A DNA stretch of 64,000 nucleotides from contig CAVTEI010000003.1 of NCBI GenBank assembly GCA_963733765.1, positions 1,550,001 through 1,614,000 on the forward strand, given 5' to 3'. The notes below the pieces were generated by a model. It saw only the letters and a list, made by a program, of their open reading frames with translations, made no database searches and was not told where the DNA came from. Position numbers and translations under genes: made by a program. Below are positions 1 to 8,054 of this stretch, piece after piece (positions within the stretch are counted from its first letter, which is position 1; each line of letters begins with the position of its first letter). The DNA is from DATKAS01 sp963733765 (GTDB lineage: Bacteria; Actinomycetota; Acidimicrobiia; Acidimicrobiales; DATKAS01).

Positions 1-1
1 G

Positions 2-226
2 TGGGCGCTGCGCGTCGCCGGCGACGCGCAGCACATCTGTGGTACGGCTCGGATGGGCTTGGGCGACGATTCGGTGGTCGACCCGTCCTGCCGAGTGCGG
101 GGGGTCGGCGCGCTTCGGGTTGTCGACGCCTCGGTATTTCCCTCCGTGCCCCGCGCGAACACCCATCTCATGGTGCTGGCGATCGCGGAGGTCATGGGTC
201 GCGAACGAATGCCTGCAGGAGGTTGA
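2..226 (+). CDS. GMC-family FAD oxidoreductase, C-terminal fragment (cut by window edge)
   Basis: Reading frame 2 is open from the window edge to TGA at 224-226 and encodes about 74 residues. It contains HICGTARMG, then VDPSCRVRG, then LRVVDASVFPSVPRANTH. This is the conserved C-terminal substrate/FAD region of glucose-methanol-choline oxidoreductases (choline dehydrogenase-like), including the HxCGT motif. The N-terminal FAD-binding part lies outside the window, so the substrate cannot be inferred. The last 35 bases overlap the tail of the convergent hydrolase gene. Confidence 0.85.
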   Translation, partial: WALRVAGDAQHICGTARMGLGDDSVVDPSCRVRGVGALRVVDASVFPSVPRANTHLMVLAIAEVMGRERMPAGG

Positions 227-992
227 GGTAGGAGCCGAGCGTCGGCGACGCGTGAACGGTGTGCGAGGCGCCGGGGACCTCGTGGATGCGTGCATGGGGG
301 TTCGCCGCCGTATACCGGTCGGCATCGTCAGGGGTGAACACGGCGAGCGTCGGATCGGCCCGCACGATCGTCACCGGGCAGCTGAGGTGGGCGTCGGGGT
401 CGAACCCGTTCCACACGATGCCCGCGACGGCCGCCTCCATGGTCGCCGGATCCCAGAGGTGCAGTGATGCGCAGCGCACCGAGGCTTCCTCGGTCGTCGG
501 TTCCATGACGATCGGCAGGTAGTCCTCCTCCGGAGCGCGTCGGTCTTGAAGCTCTCGGACCGCGGCGATCAGCTCGGGGAAGAACTTCGCGGTGGGGCTG
601 TTGCTCCGGCGCTCGGCATCACCCTCGTAGAGCGGCGGATCCTCGAGGAACACCGCGATGACCAGGTCGGGCCGAGAGCGCGCGAGCTCGGCAGCGACGA
701 CGCCGCCGAGCGAGTGCCCGACGACGAGAGCGGGACGTCCGATGTCGGACTCGATCACAGCCGCGATGTCGGCCGCGTAGCTCGTGGCGTCGTAGGACTC
801 GAGCGTGGCGCGGCTCGACTCCCCGTGACCGCGCAGGTCGACGTTCCAGACGTCACCATCCAGGTGGCCCACGACCGCGCGGTACGCGAGCCGGCTCCCC
901 GACAACCCGTGGAGGAGGACGATCGGCGGTGCGTCCGGATCGCCGAGGCGATCGACGGCGAGCATCTGGCCGGTTGTCAACGAGGTGAGCAT
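192..992 (-). CDS. alpha/beta hydrolase
   Basis: A 266-residue alpha/beta-hydrolase fold protein. LLHGLSGS near residue 28 forms the oxyanion-hole HG motif. GHSLGG near residue 92 holds the nucleophilic serine (about Ser94). A late Asp (VRADPT) and His (PGASHTVH) complete the expected triad. I start at ATG 992 because it directly precedes the first strand; the open frame runs further upstream, but only as antisense of argS. It is divergent from argS with a 24-base gap. The substrate is unknown: esterase, lactonase or C-C hydrolase are all possible. No signal peptide is visible, so it is probably cytoplasmic. Confidence 0.85.
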   Translation of the reverse strand: MLTSLTTGQMLAVDRLGDPDAPPIVLLHGLSGSRLAYRAVVGHLDGDVWNVDLRGHGESSRATLESYDATSYAADIAAVIESDIGRPALVVGHSLGGVVAAELARSRPDLVIAVFLEDPPLYEGDAERRSNSPTAKFFPELIAAVRELQDRRAPEEDYLPIVMEPTTEEASVRCASLHLWDPATMEAAVAGIVWNGFDPDAHLSCPVTIVRADPTLAVFTPDDADRYTAANPHARIHEVPGASHTVHASPTLGSYLNLLQAFVRDP

Positions 993-1016
993 GGGAGCGA
1001 ACGTTACGATCAACGG

Positions 1017-2624
1017 GTGATCAGGGAGGACCTTGCCGCCGCGGTGCGCGCCTCGCTGGCGTCGCTCGGTGTCGAGCCGACCACGGAGATCGTGCTCGAG
1101 CGTCCCCGCGTGGCCGAGCACGGCGACTGGTCGACGAACGTGGCTCTCGCCACCGCGAAGGCTGTGGGACGCAACCCCCGCGAGCTCGCCACCGAGCTTG
1201 CCGATCGTCTGAACGCGGCCGACCTGCCCCACGTCGCCAAGGTCGAGATCGCCGGACCGGGCTTCGTGAACTTCCGTCTCCACGACACGTGGCTGCACGA
1301 GGTGCTGCTCGACGTCATCGCTGGCGGCGTCGACGACTACGCGCGGCCCGACCTCGGGCACGGCGAGCGGGTGATGATCGAGTTCGTCTCCGCGAACCCG
1401 ACCGGCCCACTGCACGTGGGCAACGGCTGGTTCGCGTCGTACGGTGACGCGCTCGCCCGCCTGTTCGCGCGTACCGGCCACGTCGTCAGCCGCGAGTACT
1501 ACGTGAACGACACCGGCGGACAGGTGCGCAAGTTCGGCGCGAGCATCCTGGCCCGCAAGCACGGCCAACCCGTGCCGGAGGACGGCTATCCCGGCCAGTA
1601 CGTCGCCGATCTCGCCATGCGCTACGACGGCAGCGACGATGTGGTCGAGGCCGGTCGCTGGGCGGGGGAGCACGTGCTCGCCGACATCCGCGAGACGTTG
1701 CAGACGATCAACATCGAGTTCGACGAGTGGTACAGCCAGGCATCGATCGAGGAAAGCGGCGCAGTCGCCGAGGCGATCGAGGAGCTACGGGCCAAGGGTC
1801 TGATCTTCGACCGCGAGGGCGCGACGTGGCTACGCACAGAGGACTTCGGCGATCCCCGGAAAGAGCGCGTGCTCATCAAGTCCAACGGCGACGTCACCTA
1901 TCTCGGCGGAGACATCGCGTACCACCGCGACAAGTTCTTCGTGCGCGGCTTCGACCGCGTCATCGACGTGTGGGGCGCCGATCATCAGGCCCAGGTGCCG
2001 AGCCTCATCGCGGCCATGGAGGCCCTCGGCGTCCAGCGCGGGAAGCTGGAGGTGAAGCTCGGACAAATGGTGTCCTTGGCGTCCGGGCGGATGTCGAAGC
2101 GACTCGGCAACACCGTCGACCTTTCCGCGCTCATCAACGACATCGGCCCCGATGCGACTCGCTTGCTGACCTTGCTGTCCTCGGTCGACGCCGCGCCGAC
2201 CATCGATCTCGACATCATCCGCGAGCAGTCGCGTGAGAACCCCGTGTACTACGTGCAGTACGCGCACGCGCGCATCGCGTCGATCCATCGAGTCGCGGCC
2301 GAGCGGGGTGTCGAGCGGATGCCCCTCGCCGCCGTCGACCTCGCCTTGCTCGTCCACGACCGCGAGCTCGACATCCTCCGCACGCTCGTCGAGCTGCCCG
2401 ATGTCATGGTCGCCGCGCTCGAGGAGCGGGCGCCGCACAAAGTCACGACCTGGGTGCGCGAGCTGGCCGACCGGTTCCACGGCTTCTATCACGACTGCTA
2501 CGTGATGGGGGAGGGCGTGAGCGCCGAGCTGACGCAGGCCCGGTTGTGGTTGGTCGAGGCGGTGCGCATCGGGCTCGCGATCGGCTTGGATGTGCTCGGC
2601 GTGCACGCTCCCGACTCGATGTGA
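1017..2624 (+). CDS. argS: arginyl-tRNA synthetase
   Basis: A class I aminoacyl-tRNA synthetase of 535 residues that charges tRNA-Arg with arginine in the cytoplasm. The N-terminal 100 residues match the Arg-specific additional domain. The HIGH-equivalent is PLHVGNGW near residue 131, and a KMSKS-like RMSKR lies near residue 357. The C-terminal 130 residues are the helical DALR anticodon-binding domain, with ENPVYYVQYAHARI at its entrance. The start is GTG 1017, followed by the typical IREDLAAAVRASL. Its TGA overlaps the GTG of lysA (GTGA), so the two are probably translationally coupled, an argS-lysA order common in Actinobacteria. Confidence 0.97.
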   Translation: MIREDLAAAVRASLASLGVEPTTEIVLERPRVAEHGDWSTNVALATAKAVGRNPRELATELADRLNAADLPHVAKVEIAGPGFVNFRLHDTWLHEVLLDVIAGGVDDYARPDLGHGERVMIEFVSANPTGPLHVGNGWFASYGDALARLFARTGHVVSREYYVNDTGGQVRKFGASILARKHGQPVPEDGYPGQYVADLAMRYDGSDDVVEAGRWAGEHVLADIRETLQTINIEFDEWYSQASIEESGAVAEAIEELRAKGLIFDREGATWLRTEDFGDPRKERVLIKSNGDVTYLGGDIAYHRDKFFVRGFDRVIDVWGADHQAQVPSLIAAMEALGVQRGKLEVKLGQMVSLASGRMSKRLGNTVDLSALINDIGPDATRLLTLLSSVDAAPTIDLDIIREQSRENPVYYVQYAHARIASIHRVAAERGVERMPLAAVDLALLVHDRELDILRTLVELPDVMVAALEERAPHKVTTWVRELADRFHGFYHDCYVMGEGVSAELTQARLWLVEAVRIGLAIGLDVLGVHAPDSM

Positions 2625-3893
2625 GCGCGATCTCGCGGCATCTCTTGCCCGACACTGCCACGGTCGACGCCTCGGGACGACTGTCGATCGGTGGCGTCGA
2701 CCTGCTCGACCTCGCGGCCGAGCACGGCACGCCCCTTTTTGTCTACGACGAGGAGCATCTGCGGGCTCGGTGTCGTGAGGCCGCGCTGGCGTTCGGGCCC
2801 GGACTCGCGATCTACGCGTCAAAGGCGTTTCTGTGCCGCGCCATGGCGCGGCTGGTCGACGAGGAGGACCTCCGGCTCGACGTCGCGACCGGGGGAGAGC
2901 TTCACGTCGCGCTCGCGGCCGGCTTCCCCGCCGACCGTCTCGTCCTGCACGGCAACAACAAGAGCGTCGAAGAGCTCCGGATGGCGCGCGCCGCGGGGGT
3001 CGGTCGCCTCGTCGTCGACTCGTTCGACGAGCTCGACCGCCTGGACGCACTTCATGCGGATGACGGCATCGCGCCGGCCGTGCTGCTGCGGGTGACACCG
3101 GGCATCGAGGCCCACACGCATGAGTACGTGAAGACCGGCCAGGACGACTCGAAGTTCGGGTTCGGCATGAGCGTCGGCGACGCTGCTCGGGCGGTCGAGC
3201 GGGCGGCGGCGTCGCCGGCCATCGACCTCGTCGGACTCCACGCCCATATCGGCAGCCAGGTGTTCGCGGTCGACTCGTTCCGGGCCGCCATCGAGGTGCT
3301 CGCACCGTTCGTCCGCTCGACCGGCCTCCCCGAGCTCATCGTGGGCGGCGGGCTCGGCGTGGCCTATGTCGAAGGCGAGGAAGCGGCGACGCTCGTCGCA
3401 GTGGGCGAAGGTGCTGCACGAAGCGTCCCGGGAGCATGGCGTGCCGGTGCCCATCGCGGCCGAACCGGGACGGGCGATCGTCGCCGCCGCCGCAGTCACG
3501 CTTTACACGGTCGGCACGATCAAGGCGCTGCCCGGCCTGCGCACCTATGTCGCTGTCGACGGCGGCATGAGCGACAATCCGCGACCCGTCCTCTACGGCA
3601 GCGGCTACGAGGCATTCCTGCCGCGGTCGACGCCCGCGGGGCGACCCCGCTCCGTGCGCATCGTCGGCAAGCACTGCGAGTCGGGCGACGTGCTGGTCCA
3701 CAACGCACACGTCCCCGACGACATCGTGGTCGGGGACGTGTTGTGCACTCCGGTCACGGGTGCCTACGGGCACTCGATGGGTTCGAACTACAACAAGGTG
3801 CCTCGCCCCGCCGTGGTGTTCGTGCGAGACGGCGACGCGAAAGTCGTCATACGCCGCGAGACCTACGACGACTTGCTGCGCTACGACGTTTGA
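2621..3893 (+). CDS. lysA: diaminopimelate decarboxylase, with one apparent +1 frameshift
   Basis: PLP enzyme that decarboxylates meso-diaminopimelate to L-lysine, the last step of lysine synthesis. The N-terminal part has the PLP lysine in IYASKAF (about residue 67) and HIGSQV. The C-terminal part has AEPGRA, the GKHCESGDVL catalytic-cysteine motif and the NYNKVPRP ending. These parts lie in frames 2 and 3. The switch occurs close to the GGG at 3403-3405, and dropping one G joins VEGEEAATL to AKVLHEASREHGV. The span is 3n+1 bases, giving 423 residues when repaired, normal for LysA. Starts with GTG overlapping the argS stop. A sequence error is more likely than a true pseudogene, since lysine synthesis is normally essential. 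Confidence 0.93.
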
Positions 3894-4289
3894 TCAGTCG
3901 ACGCGCGCCTTCGCGGTGCCGGTGACCACGGGCTCCCCGGCCTGGTTGACGGTTTCGACGGTGAGCTCGGCGACGCCGTCGGCCACCGACGTCACGGTCG
4001 CGGTCGCGGTCAGGGCGTCGCCCGGCCACACCTGCTTGACGAAGCGCACCCCATAGGAGAGCAACCCCTCGGTGCCGAACCAATCCGTGAGCACACGCCC
4101 GGTCATGCCCATCGTCAACATGCCGTGCGCGAACACGCCCGGATACCCGGCGATCTCGGTCGTGAACTTGTCGTCGGAGTGCAGCGGGTTGTAGTCCCCG
4201 GATGCGCCGGCGTACTGCACGATCTGCGTGCGGGTGAGATCGTCCGTCAGCACGAGGCTGCGCGTGTCGCCTTCCTTCACGGACGCCAT
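3894..4289 (-). CDS. MaoC-like hot-dog dehydratase
   Basis: A 131-residue single hot-dog domain. GDYNPLHSDDKFT is the MaoC/R-hydratase catalytic signature (Asp and His), and FAHGMLTMGM follows. It probably hydrates 2-enoyl-CoA or dehydrates 3-hydroxyacyl thioesters. It lies 1 base downstream of another MaoC-type gene on the same strand. The two short proteins probably form a heterodimer, as in the mycobacterial HadAB/HadBC dehydratases, where one subunit carries the catalytic motif and the other binds substrate. The exact substrate (fatty acid or polyketide chain) is not readable from sequence. Its end abuts the lysA stop codon. Confidence 0.85.
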   Translation of the reverse strand: MASVKEGDTRSLVLTDDLTRTQIVQYAGASGDYNPLHSDDKFTTEIAGYPGVFAHGMLTMGMTGRVLTDWFGTEGLLSYGVRFVKQVWPGDALTATATVTSVADGVAELTVETVNQAGEPVVTGTAKARVD

Positions 4290-4290
4290 G

Positions 4291-4779
4291 TCATGCCTCC
4301 TGCTGGACGACAGTCTCGGTGCGGACGCCGACGCCGCGGGCGGTGACGACGAGCTCGCCGTTCTGGTCGCGGTACTCGGTGACCGACTCCGAGAAGATGA
4401 GCTTGCCGCCGCGGCGTCCCTGCTTCTCCCACGTGTTGCCGGGGCTCACGGTGCCGGTCAGCACATCGCCGGCGCGCAGCGGGCGGTGATACTCGAAGTG
4501 CTGTTCCGCGTGCAGCCCACCTCCACCTCCGCCGCCGCCTCCTCCGCCGCCGCGGGTGATGCCGGTCGCTTCACGGCCCGATCCGAACCACGGCTCGCCG
4601 AGCTTCGGGCGGAGGAAGTAGTCCGGATCGAACTGCGCGCTCGCCTGTGCGAACGTCGGCGGCGCGGGCACCGACTCGGCGCCGGTGAGTGCGCCGTAGT
4701 AGTCGGGGTTGGGGTCGCCGATGGCCCGAGCGAACAGTGCGATGTGCCCGGCTTCGATGGGAAATCGATCGATGCTCAC
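4291..4779 (-). CDS. MaoC N-terminal-type (FAS1-like) dehydratase subunit with poly-glycine run
   Basis: A 162-residue hot-dog protein of the N-terminal MaoC / FAS1-dehydratase type (FARAIGDPNPDYYG near the start; LHAEQHFEYHRPLRAGDVL centrally). This type usually lacks the full catalytic pair and partners the MaoC subunit encoded next downstream. Unusual: twelve consecutive glycines are encoded by GGN codons around 4517-4556, just before LHAEQ. Family members that I know have only a short glycine stretch there. The gene starts at ATG 4779 and is divergent from the CoA-lyase gene, leaving a 38-base promoter gap. Confidence 0.82.
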   Translation of the reverse strand: MSIDRFPIEAGHIALFARAIGDPNPDYYGALTGAESVPAPPTFAQASAQFDPDYFLRPKLGEPWFGSGREATGITRGGGGGGGGGGGGLHAEQHFEYHRPLRAGDVLTGTVSPGNTWEKQGRRGGKLIFSESVTEYRDQNGELVVTARGVGVRTETVVQQEA

Positions 4780-4817
4780 GGCCGGCGACTCTAGGCCGCT
4801 CGCCTAGGCTGGTGCGC

Positions 4818-5759
4818 ATGTCCGCACGCACTCGAGAGCTGCCGCGCCGCTCGTGTCTGTCCGTCCCCGGTTCGAGCGAGAAGATGCTCGGCAAGGCCCC
4901 CGGTCTGCCCGCCGACATGGTCTTCCTCGATCTCGAAGACGCGGTCGCGCCGCTCGAGAAGGAAGGTGCTCGGGCGAAGATCGTCGACGCAATCAAGTCC
5001 CAGGACTGGGGCGACAAGATCCTCTGCGTCCGTGTGAACGCGTGGGACACCGAGTGGACCGTGTTCGACGTCATCGAGGTGGTCGGTCAGGCCGGCATCC
5101 GCCTGGAGGAGATCATGCTCCCCAAGGTGCAGTCGGCCGCCGAAGTCGTCGCGCTCGATCTGCTGCTCACACAGGTCGAGATCAAGGCCGGGCTGCCGCC
5201 CGGCCACATCGGCATCGAGGCCCAGATCGAGACGACCCGGGGCCTCATCAACGTCGAGGAGATCTGCGCCGCGTCGCCCCGGCTCGAGACGATCATCTTC
5301 GGCCCCGCCGACTTCGCCGCGTCGATGGAGATGCCCGTGCTCACGGGCGGGGTGCAGATCCCCGAGTACCCGGGGGATCACTTCCACTACGTCTTCTCGA
5401 AGATCCTCATGGCCGGGCGGGCCAACAACCTGCAGGTGATCGACGGGCCGTTCCTGAAGATCCGCGAGCCCGATGCCTTCCGCGACTACTGCCAGCGAGT
5501 GCGCGTGCTCGGCTACGACGGCAAGTGGGCGCTGCATCCTGATCAGGTCGAGATCCTGAACGAGCTGTTCTCGCCCACGCAGGAGCAGTTCGACCGGGCC
5601 TGGGACATCCTCGACGCGTACGAGAAGGCGACGACCGAAGGCGAACGCAAGGGCGCGGTCATGTTCGGTGACGAGATGATCGACGAGGCATCGCGCAAGA
5701 TGGCCACGAAGTTCGTCCGTCGGGGCGAACGGGCCGGGTTCCGTCGCTCCGCGACTTGA
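4818..5759 (+). CDS. HpcH/HpaI aldolase / citrate-lyase beta-like CoA lyase
   Basis: A 313-residue TIM-barrel lyase of the CitE / malyl-CoA lyase type. RRSCLSVPGSSEKM near the N terminus, FLDLEDAVAPLEK (metal-binding Glu/Asp), EAQIETTRG and FGPADFAASM are the family signatures. ALHPDQVEI near the C terminus is also typical. The enzyme likely cleaves or forms a (3S)-malyl- or methylmalyl-type CoA ester with acetyl-CoA, propionyl-CoA or glyoxylate; which one cannot be decided. Its position beside MaoC hydratases and an acyl-CoA dehydrogenase fits a CoA-ester pathway. ATG 4818 is preferred over the longer open frame because homology begins there. Confidence 0.85.
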   Translation: MSARTRELPRRSCLSVPGSSEKMLGKAPGLPADMVFLDLEDAVAPLEKEGARAKIVDAIKSQDWGDKILCVRVNAWDTEWTVFDVIEVVGQAGIRLEEIMLPKVQSAAEVVALDLLLTQVEIKAGLPPGHIGIEAQIETTRGLINVEEICAASPRLETIIFGPADFAASMEMPVLTGGVQIPEYPGDHFHYVFSKILMAGRANNLQVIDGPFLKIREPDAFRDYCQRVRVLGYDGKWALHPDQVEILNELFSPTQEQFDRAWDILDAYEKATTEGERKGAVMFGDEMIDEASRKMATKFVRRGERAGFRRSAT

Positions 5760-5783
5760 GCACCGTCAGTTGAACACCGTTGA
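5756..5783. repeat. imperfect 14-bp tandem duplication across a stop/start junction
   Basis: TTGAGCACCGTCAG (5756-5769) is followed directly by TTGAACACCGTTGA (5770-5783), 11 of 14 positions identical. The first copy contains the TGA stop of the CoA-lyase gene; the second begins with the TTG start of the HAD gene. Confidence 0.6.
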
Positions 5784-6459
5784 GGCCGTCCTGTTCGACG
5801 CAGGCGGCGTGCTCCTGCTTCCCGACCCCACCGTCATCGGTCCATTGCTCGCGCCCTACGGCGCGGACACATCGATCGAGTCCCTCACCCGCGCGCACTA
5901 CGCGGCGATGCGGACGCAGGACTTCGAAGGTGAGGTTCACGACGACTGGCGCGCGTACGACCGTGGCTACGTTCTTGCCGCGGGGGTGCCCGAGCACGAG
6001 CGCGAGGAGGCGGCATTGATCCTCGGCGTGACTCGTACCGCCCACCTGTGGCGATGGCCGATCGTCCCTTCGGTGCAGGGTCTGCGTCTGCTGCATGAAG
6101 CCGGGGTGCCGATCGGCGTCGTCAGCAACGCGGCGGGCCAGATCGAGGCGGTGCTCCGGCGCTTCGGTGTGTGCCAAGTGGGCGATGGCGATGGCGTGCC
6201 GGTGATCATCATCGTCGACTCGACGATCGTGGGAGTCGCGAAGCCTGATCCGGCGATCTTCTCATTCGCCCTCGAGGTGCTCGACGTGAAGGCCGAGAGC
6301 GTCGCGTACGTCGGTGACTCCTACGCCAACGACGTCGTCGGGGCGCGGTCCGCCGGCATGCAGCCGTTCCTCCTCGATCCATACGACGACCACGCGGATG
6401 CGGACTACCCGCGCATCAAGACGGTAAGCGAGCTTCTCAGCCTCGCGGTTGCTCGCTAG
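5770..6459 (+). CDS. HAD-superfamily hydrolase
   Basis: A 229-residue haloacid dehalogenase-type hydrolase with a Rossmann core and helical cap. Motif I is VLFDAGGVLL (nucleophile Asp), motif II is GVVSNAAG, motif III Lys is VAKPDPAIF, and motif IV is YVGDSYANDVVGA. Probably a phosphatase of small metabolites. The start is TTG 5770, 10 bases after the CoA-lyase stop, with no strong ribosome-binding site. It is likely co-transcribed with the lyase. The 3' end overlaps the convergent acyl-CoA dehydrogenase by 23 bases. Substrate unknown. Confidence 0.8.
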   Translation: MNTVEAVLFDAGGVLLLPDPTVIGPLLAPYGADTSIESLTRAHYAAMRTQDFEGEVHDDWRAYDRGYVLAAGVPEHEREEAALILGVTRTAHLWRWPIVPSVQGLRLLHEAGVPIGVVSNAAGQIEAVLRRFGVCQVGDGDGVPVIIIVDSTIVGVAKPDPAIFSFALEVLDVKAESVAYVGDSYANDVVGARSAGMQPFLLDPYDDHADADYPRIKTVSELLSLAVAR

Positions 6460-8044
6460 CCGGCAGCCGGCGCGCGATGACTCGGAGCGCGAGGATCTCG
6501 TCCGCGCCCTCGAAGATCGACAGCACCCGCGCGTCCACGAACAAGCGGCTCACCGCGTACTCCTCCGCGTAGCCGTACCCGCCGTGGATCTGCATCGCCT
6601 CGCGGGTGACCCACTCCGCGGCGCGGCAGACGTACGCCTTGACCATCGACGCTTCGAGCGAGCCGCCGCCTTTCGCCATCATGCGAGCGACGGCGTAGGA
6701 GAACTGTCGAGCGGCCTGGATGACCACCGCCATGCGGGCGAGCTTCACCTTCGTGAGGGGGAACTCGCCGATGGGCACGTCGAACACCGAACGGTCGAGC
6801 GCGTACTGCGCGGCCGCCTCGTACGCGGCTTGCATGACACCCACGGCGCGAGCGGCGGTCTGCAGACGGCCGTTCTCGAACCCCTCCATCGTGAAGTAGA
6901 AGCCTCGGCCCAGCCCGGCCTCCTCGCCGATGAGGCAGCTGTCGGGCACCCACCACCCATCGAGTGAGACCTCGTAGGAGTGCATGCCGCGGTACCCGAT
7001 GGTGTCGATGGCTCGGCCTTCGATCTTGCCGCCCGTGCCGTCCTGCGTGAACTCGAAGCCATGCCCCTCGCCGCGCGGCTTCGACACCACGAACAGAGAC
7101 AGGCCGCGGTGCGCTTTGGATCGGTCGGGGTCAGTGCGGGCGAGCAGCATCAGCACGTCGGCTCTCGCCCCGAACGTGCACCAGGTCTTCACACCGTTGA
7201 TCTTCCAGCCCGGTTCGCCTCCGGGGCCGGAGGCCCGCACGGCCGTCGTCTTGACGCCGCCGGCGTTCGACCCGAAGTCGGGTTCGGTGACCGCGACCGC
7301 CACCATCGCCGAGCCGTCGGCGAGCTTCGGGAGCCAGTGCCGCTTCTGTTCCTCGGTGCCACCGCGCACGATGGCGCGCGTGAGAATCTCGGGACGCGTG
7401 ATGAGCGAGCCGCCGATGCCGAGTGAACCGCGGCTCAGCTCCTCGGTCGCTACGACCATGCCCATGTAGTCGCTCTCGCCGCCCGCTGCGAACCCGCCGT
7501 ACTCCTCGGGCACCGACAGCCCGAACCCGCCCATCTCGGCCAAGCCGGCGATCACGTCCTCGGGCACGTCGGCGTTGGTGCGGTGGACGTGCTCGGCGAC
7601 GGGCTTGATGCGATCCTCGGCGAATCGTCGGAACGTGTCGCCGACGAGCTCGAAGTCGGCGTCGAGGTGGCGAGGTCCCTCCTCGCCCGCGAGGGCGGCG
7701 AGGAAGTCGGGGTCGCGATACGTGGCGAGGAACGAACGGGCCGGGTCGAGCGCGCCGGGCTCGACGGACCACTGCGTCTCGCGGCCGAACACCCGCGCCG
7801 CAAGGTCGTGCACGGCGTCGGCGACGAACGCGCAGGCGATGCGGCCTTCGGCGTCACCCTTCGCGCCGTAGTCGAGCAGCGATCGCGCGATCTCGACGGC
7901 GGCGGCGGCGTGGGCAAGGTCGTAGAGCACGACTTGCTTCTCGTCTCCCTCGGCGAAGGGAGCGAGGTGCCGCGCCGCCTGCTGCACGACCGCGTCGGCG
8001 AGATCGACGACGGATGCGGCAGCGCTCAGGTCCGGGGCGGTCAC
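6437..8044 (-). CDS. acyl-CoA dehydrogenase family protein with long N-terminal extension
   Basis: A 535-residue protein. Residues 1 to about 135 form a helical extension rich in Ala and Asp, and the FAD-dependent acyl-CoA dehydrogenase fold follows. Signatures: AEMGGFGLSVPEEYGGF, VTEPDFGSNAGG (FAD/substrate region), GLGRGFYFTMEGFENGR and QIHGGYGYAEEYAVSRLFVDARVLSIFEGADEI, where Glu in IFEGADEI sits at a known catalytic-base position. It should introduce an alpha,beta double bond into a fatty or branched acyl-CoA. At 535 residues it exceeds the common 380-residue form and resembles the long acyl-CoA dehydrogenases of Actinobacteria and Proteobacteria. Substrate not determined. Confidence 0.86.
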   Translation of the reverse strand: MTAPDLSAAASVVDLADAVVQQAARHLAPFAEGDEKQVVLYDLAHAAAAVEIARSLLDYGAKGDAEGRIACAFVADAVHDLAARVFGRETQWSVEPGALDPARSFLATYRDPDFLAALAGEEGPRHLDADFELVGDTFRRFAEDRIKPVAEHVHRTNADVPEDVIAGLAEMGGFGLSVPEEYGGFAAGGESDYMGMVVATEELSRGSLGIGGSLITRPEILTRAIVRGGTEEQKRHWLPKLADGSAMVAVAVTEPDFGSNAGGVKTTAVRASGPGGEPGWKINGVKTWCTFGARADVLMLLARTDPDRSKAHRGLSLFVVSKPRGEGHGFEFTQDGTGGKIEGRAIDTIGYRGMHSYEVSLDGWWVPDSCLIGEEAGLGRGFYFTMEGFENGRLQTAARAVGVMQAAYEAAAQYALDRSVFDVPIGEFPLTKVKLARMAVVIQAARQFSYAVARMMAKGGGSLEASMVKAYVCRAAEWVTREAMQIHGGYGYAEEYAVSRLFVDARVLSIFEGADEILALRVIARRLPASEQPRG

Positions 8045-8054
8045 GCCGGCGAGG

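Noticed and set aside
1..231. Frame-1 ORF at the window start
   Set aside because: Arg-rich nonsense; frame 2 of the same bases encodes the conserved GMC oxidoreductase C terminus.
3366..3893. Separate short gene for the C-terminal half of LysA, and similar second halves of serC, serA, the aminotransferase, sufS and others
   Set aside because: Each pair shares one continuous family alignment and differs by one extra G/C, so I treat them as single genes.
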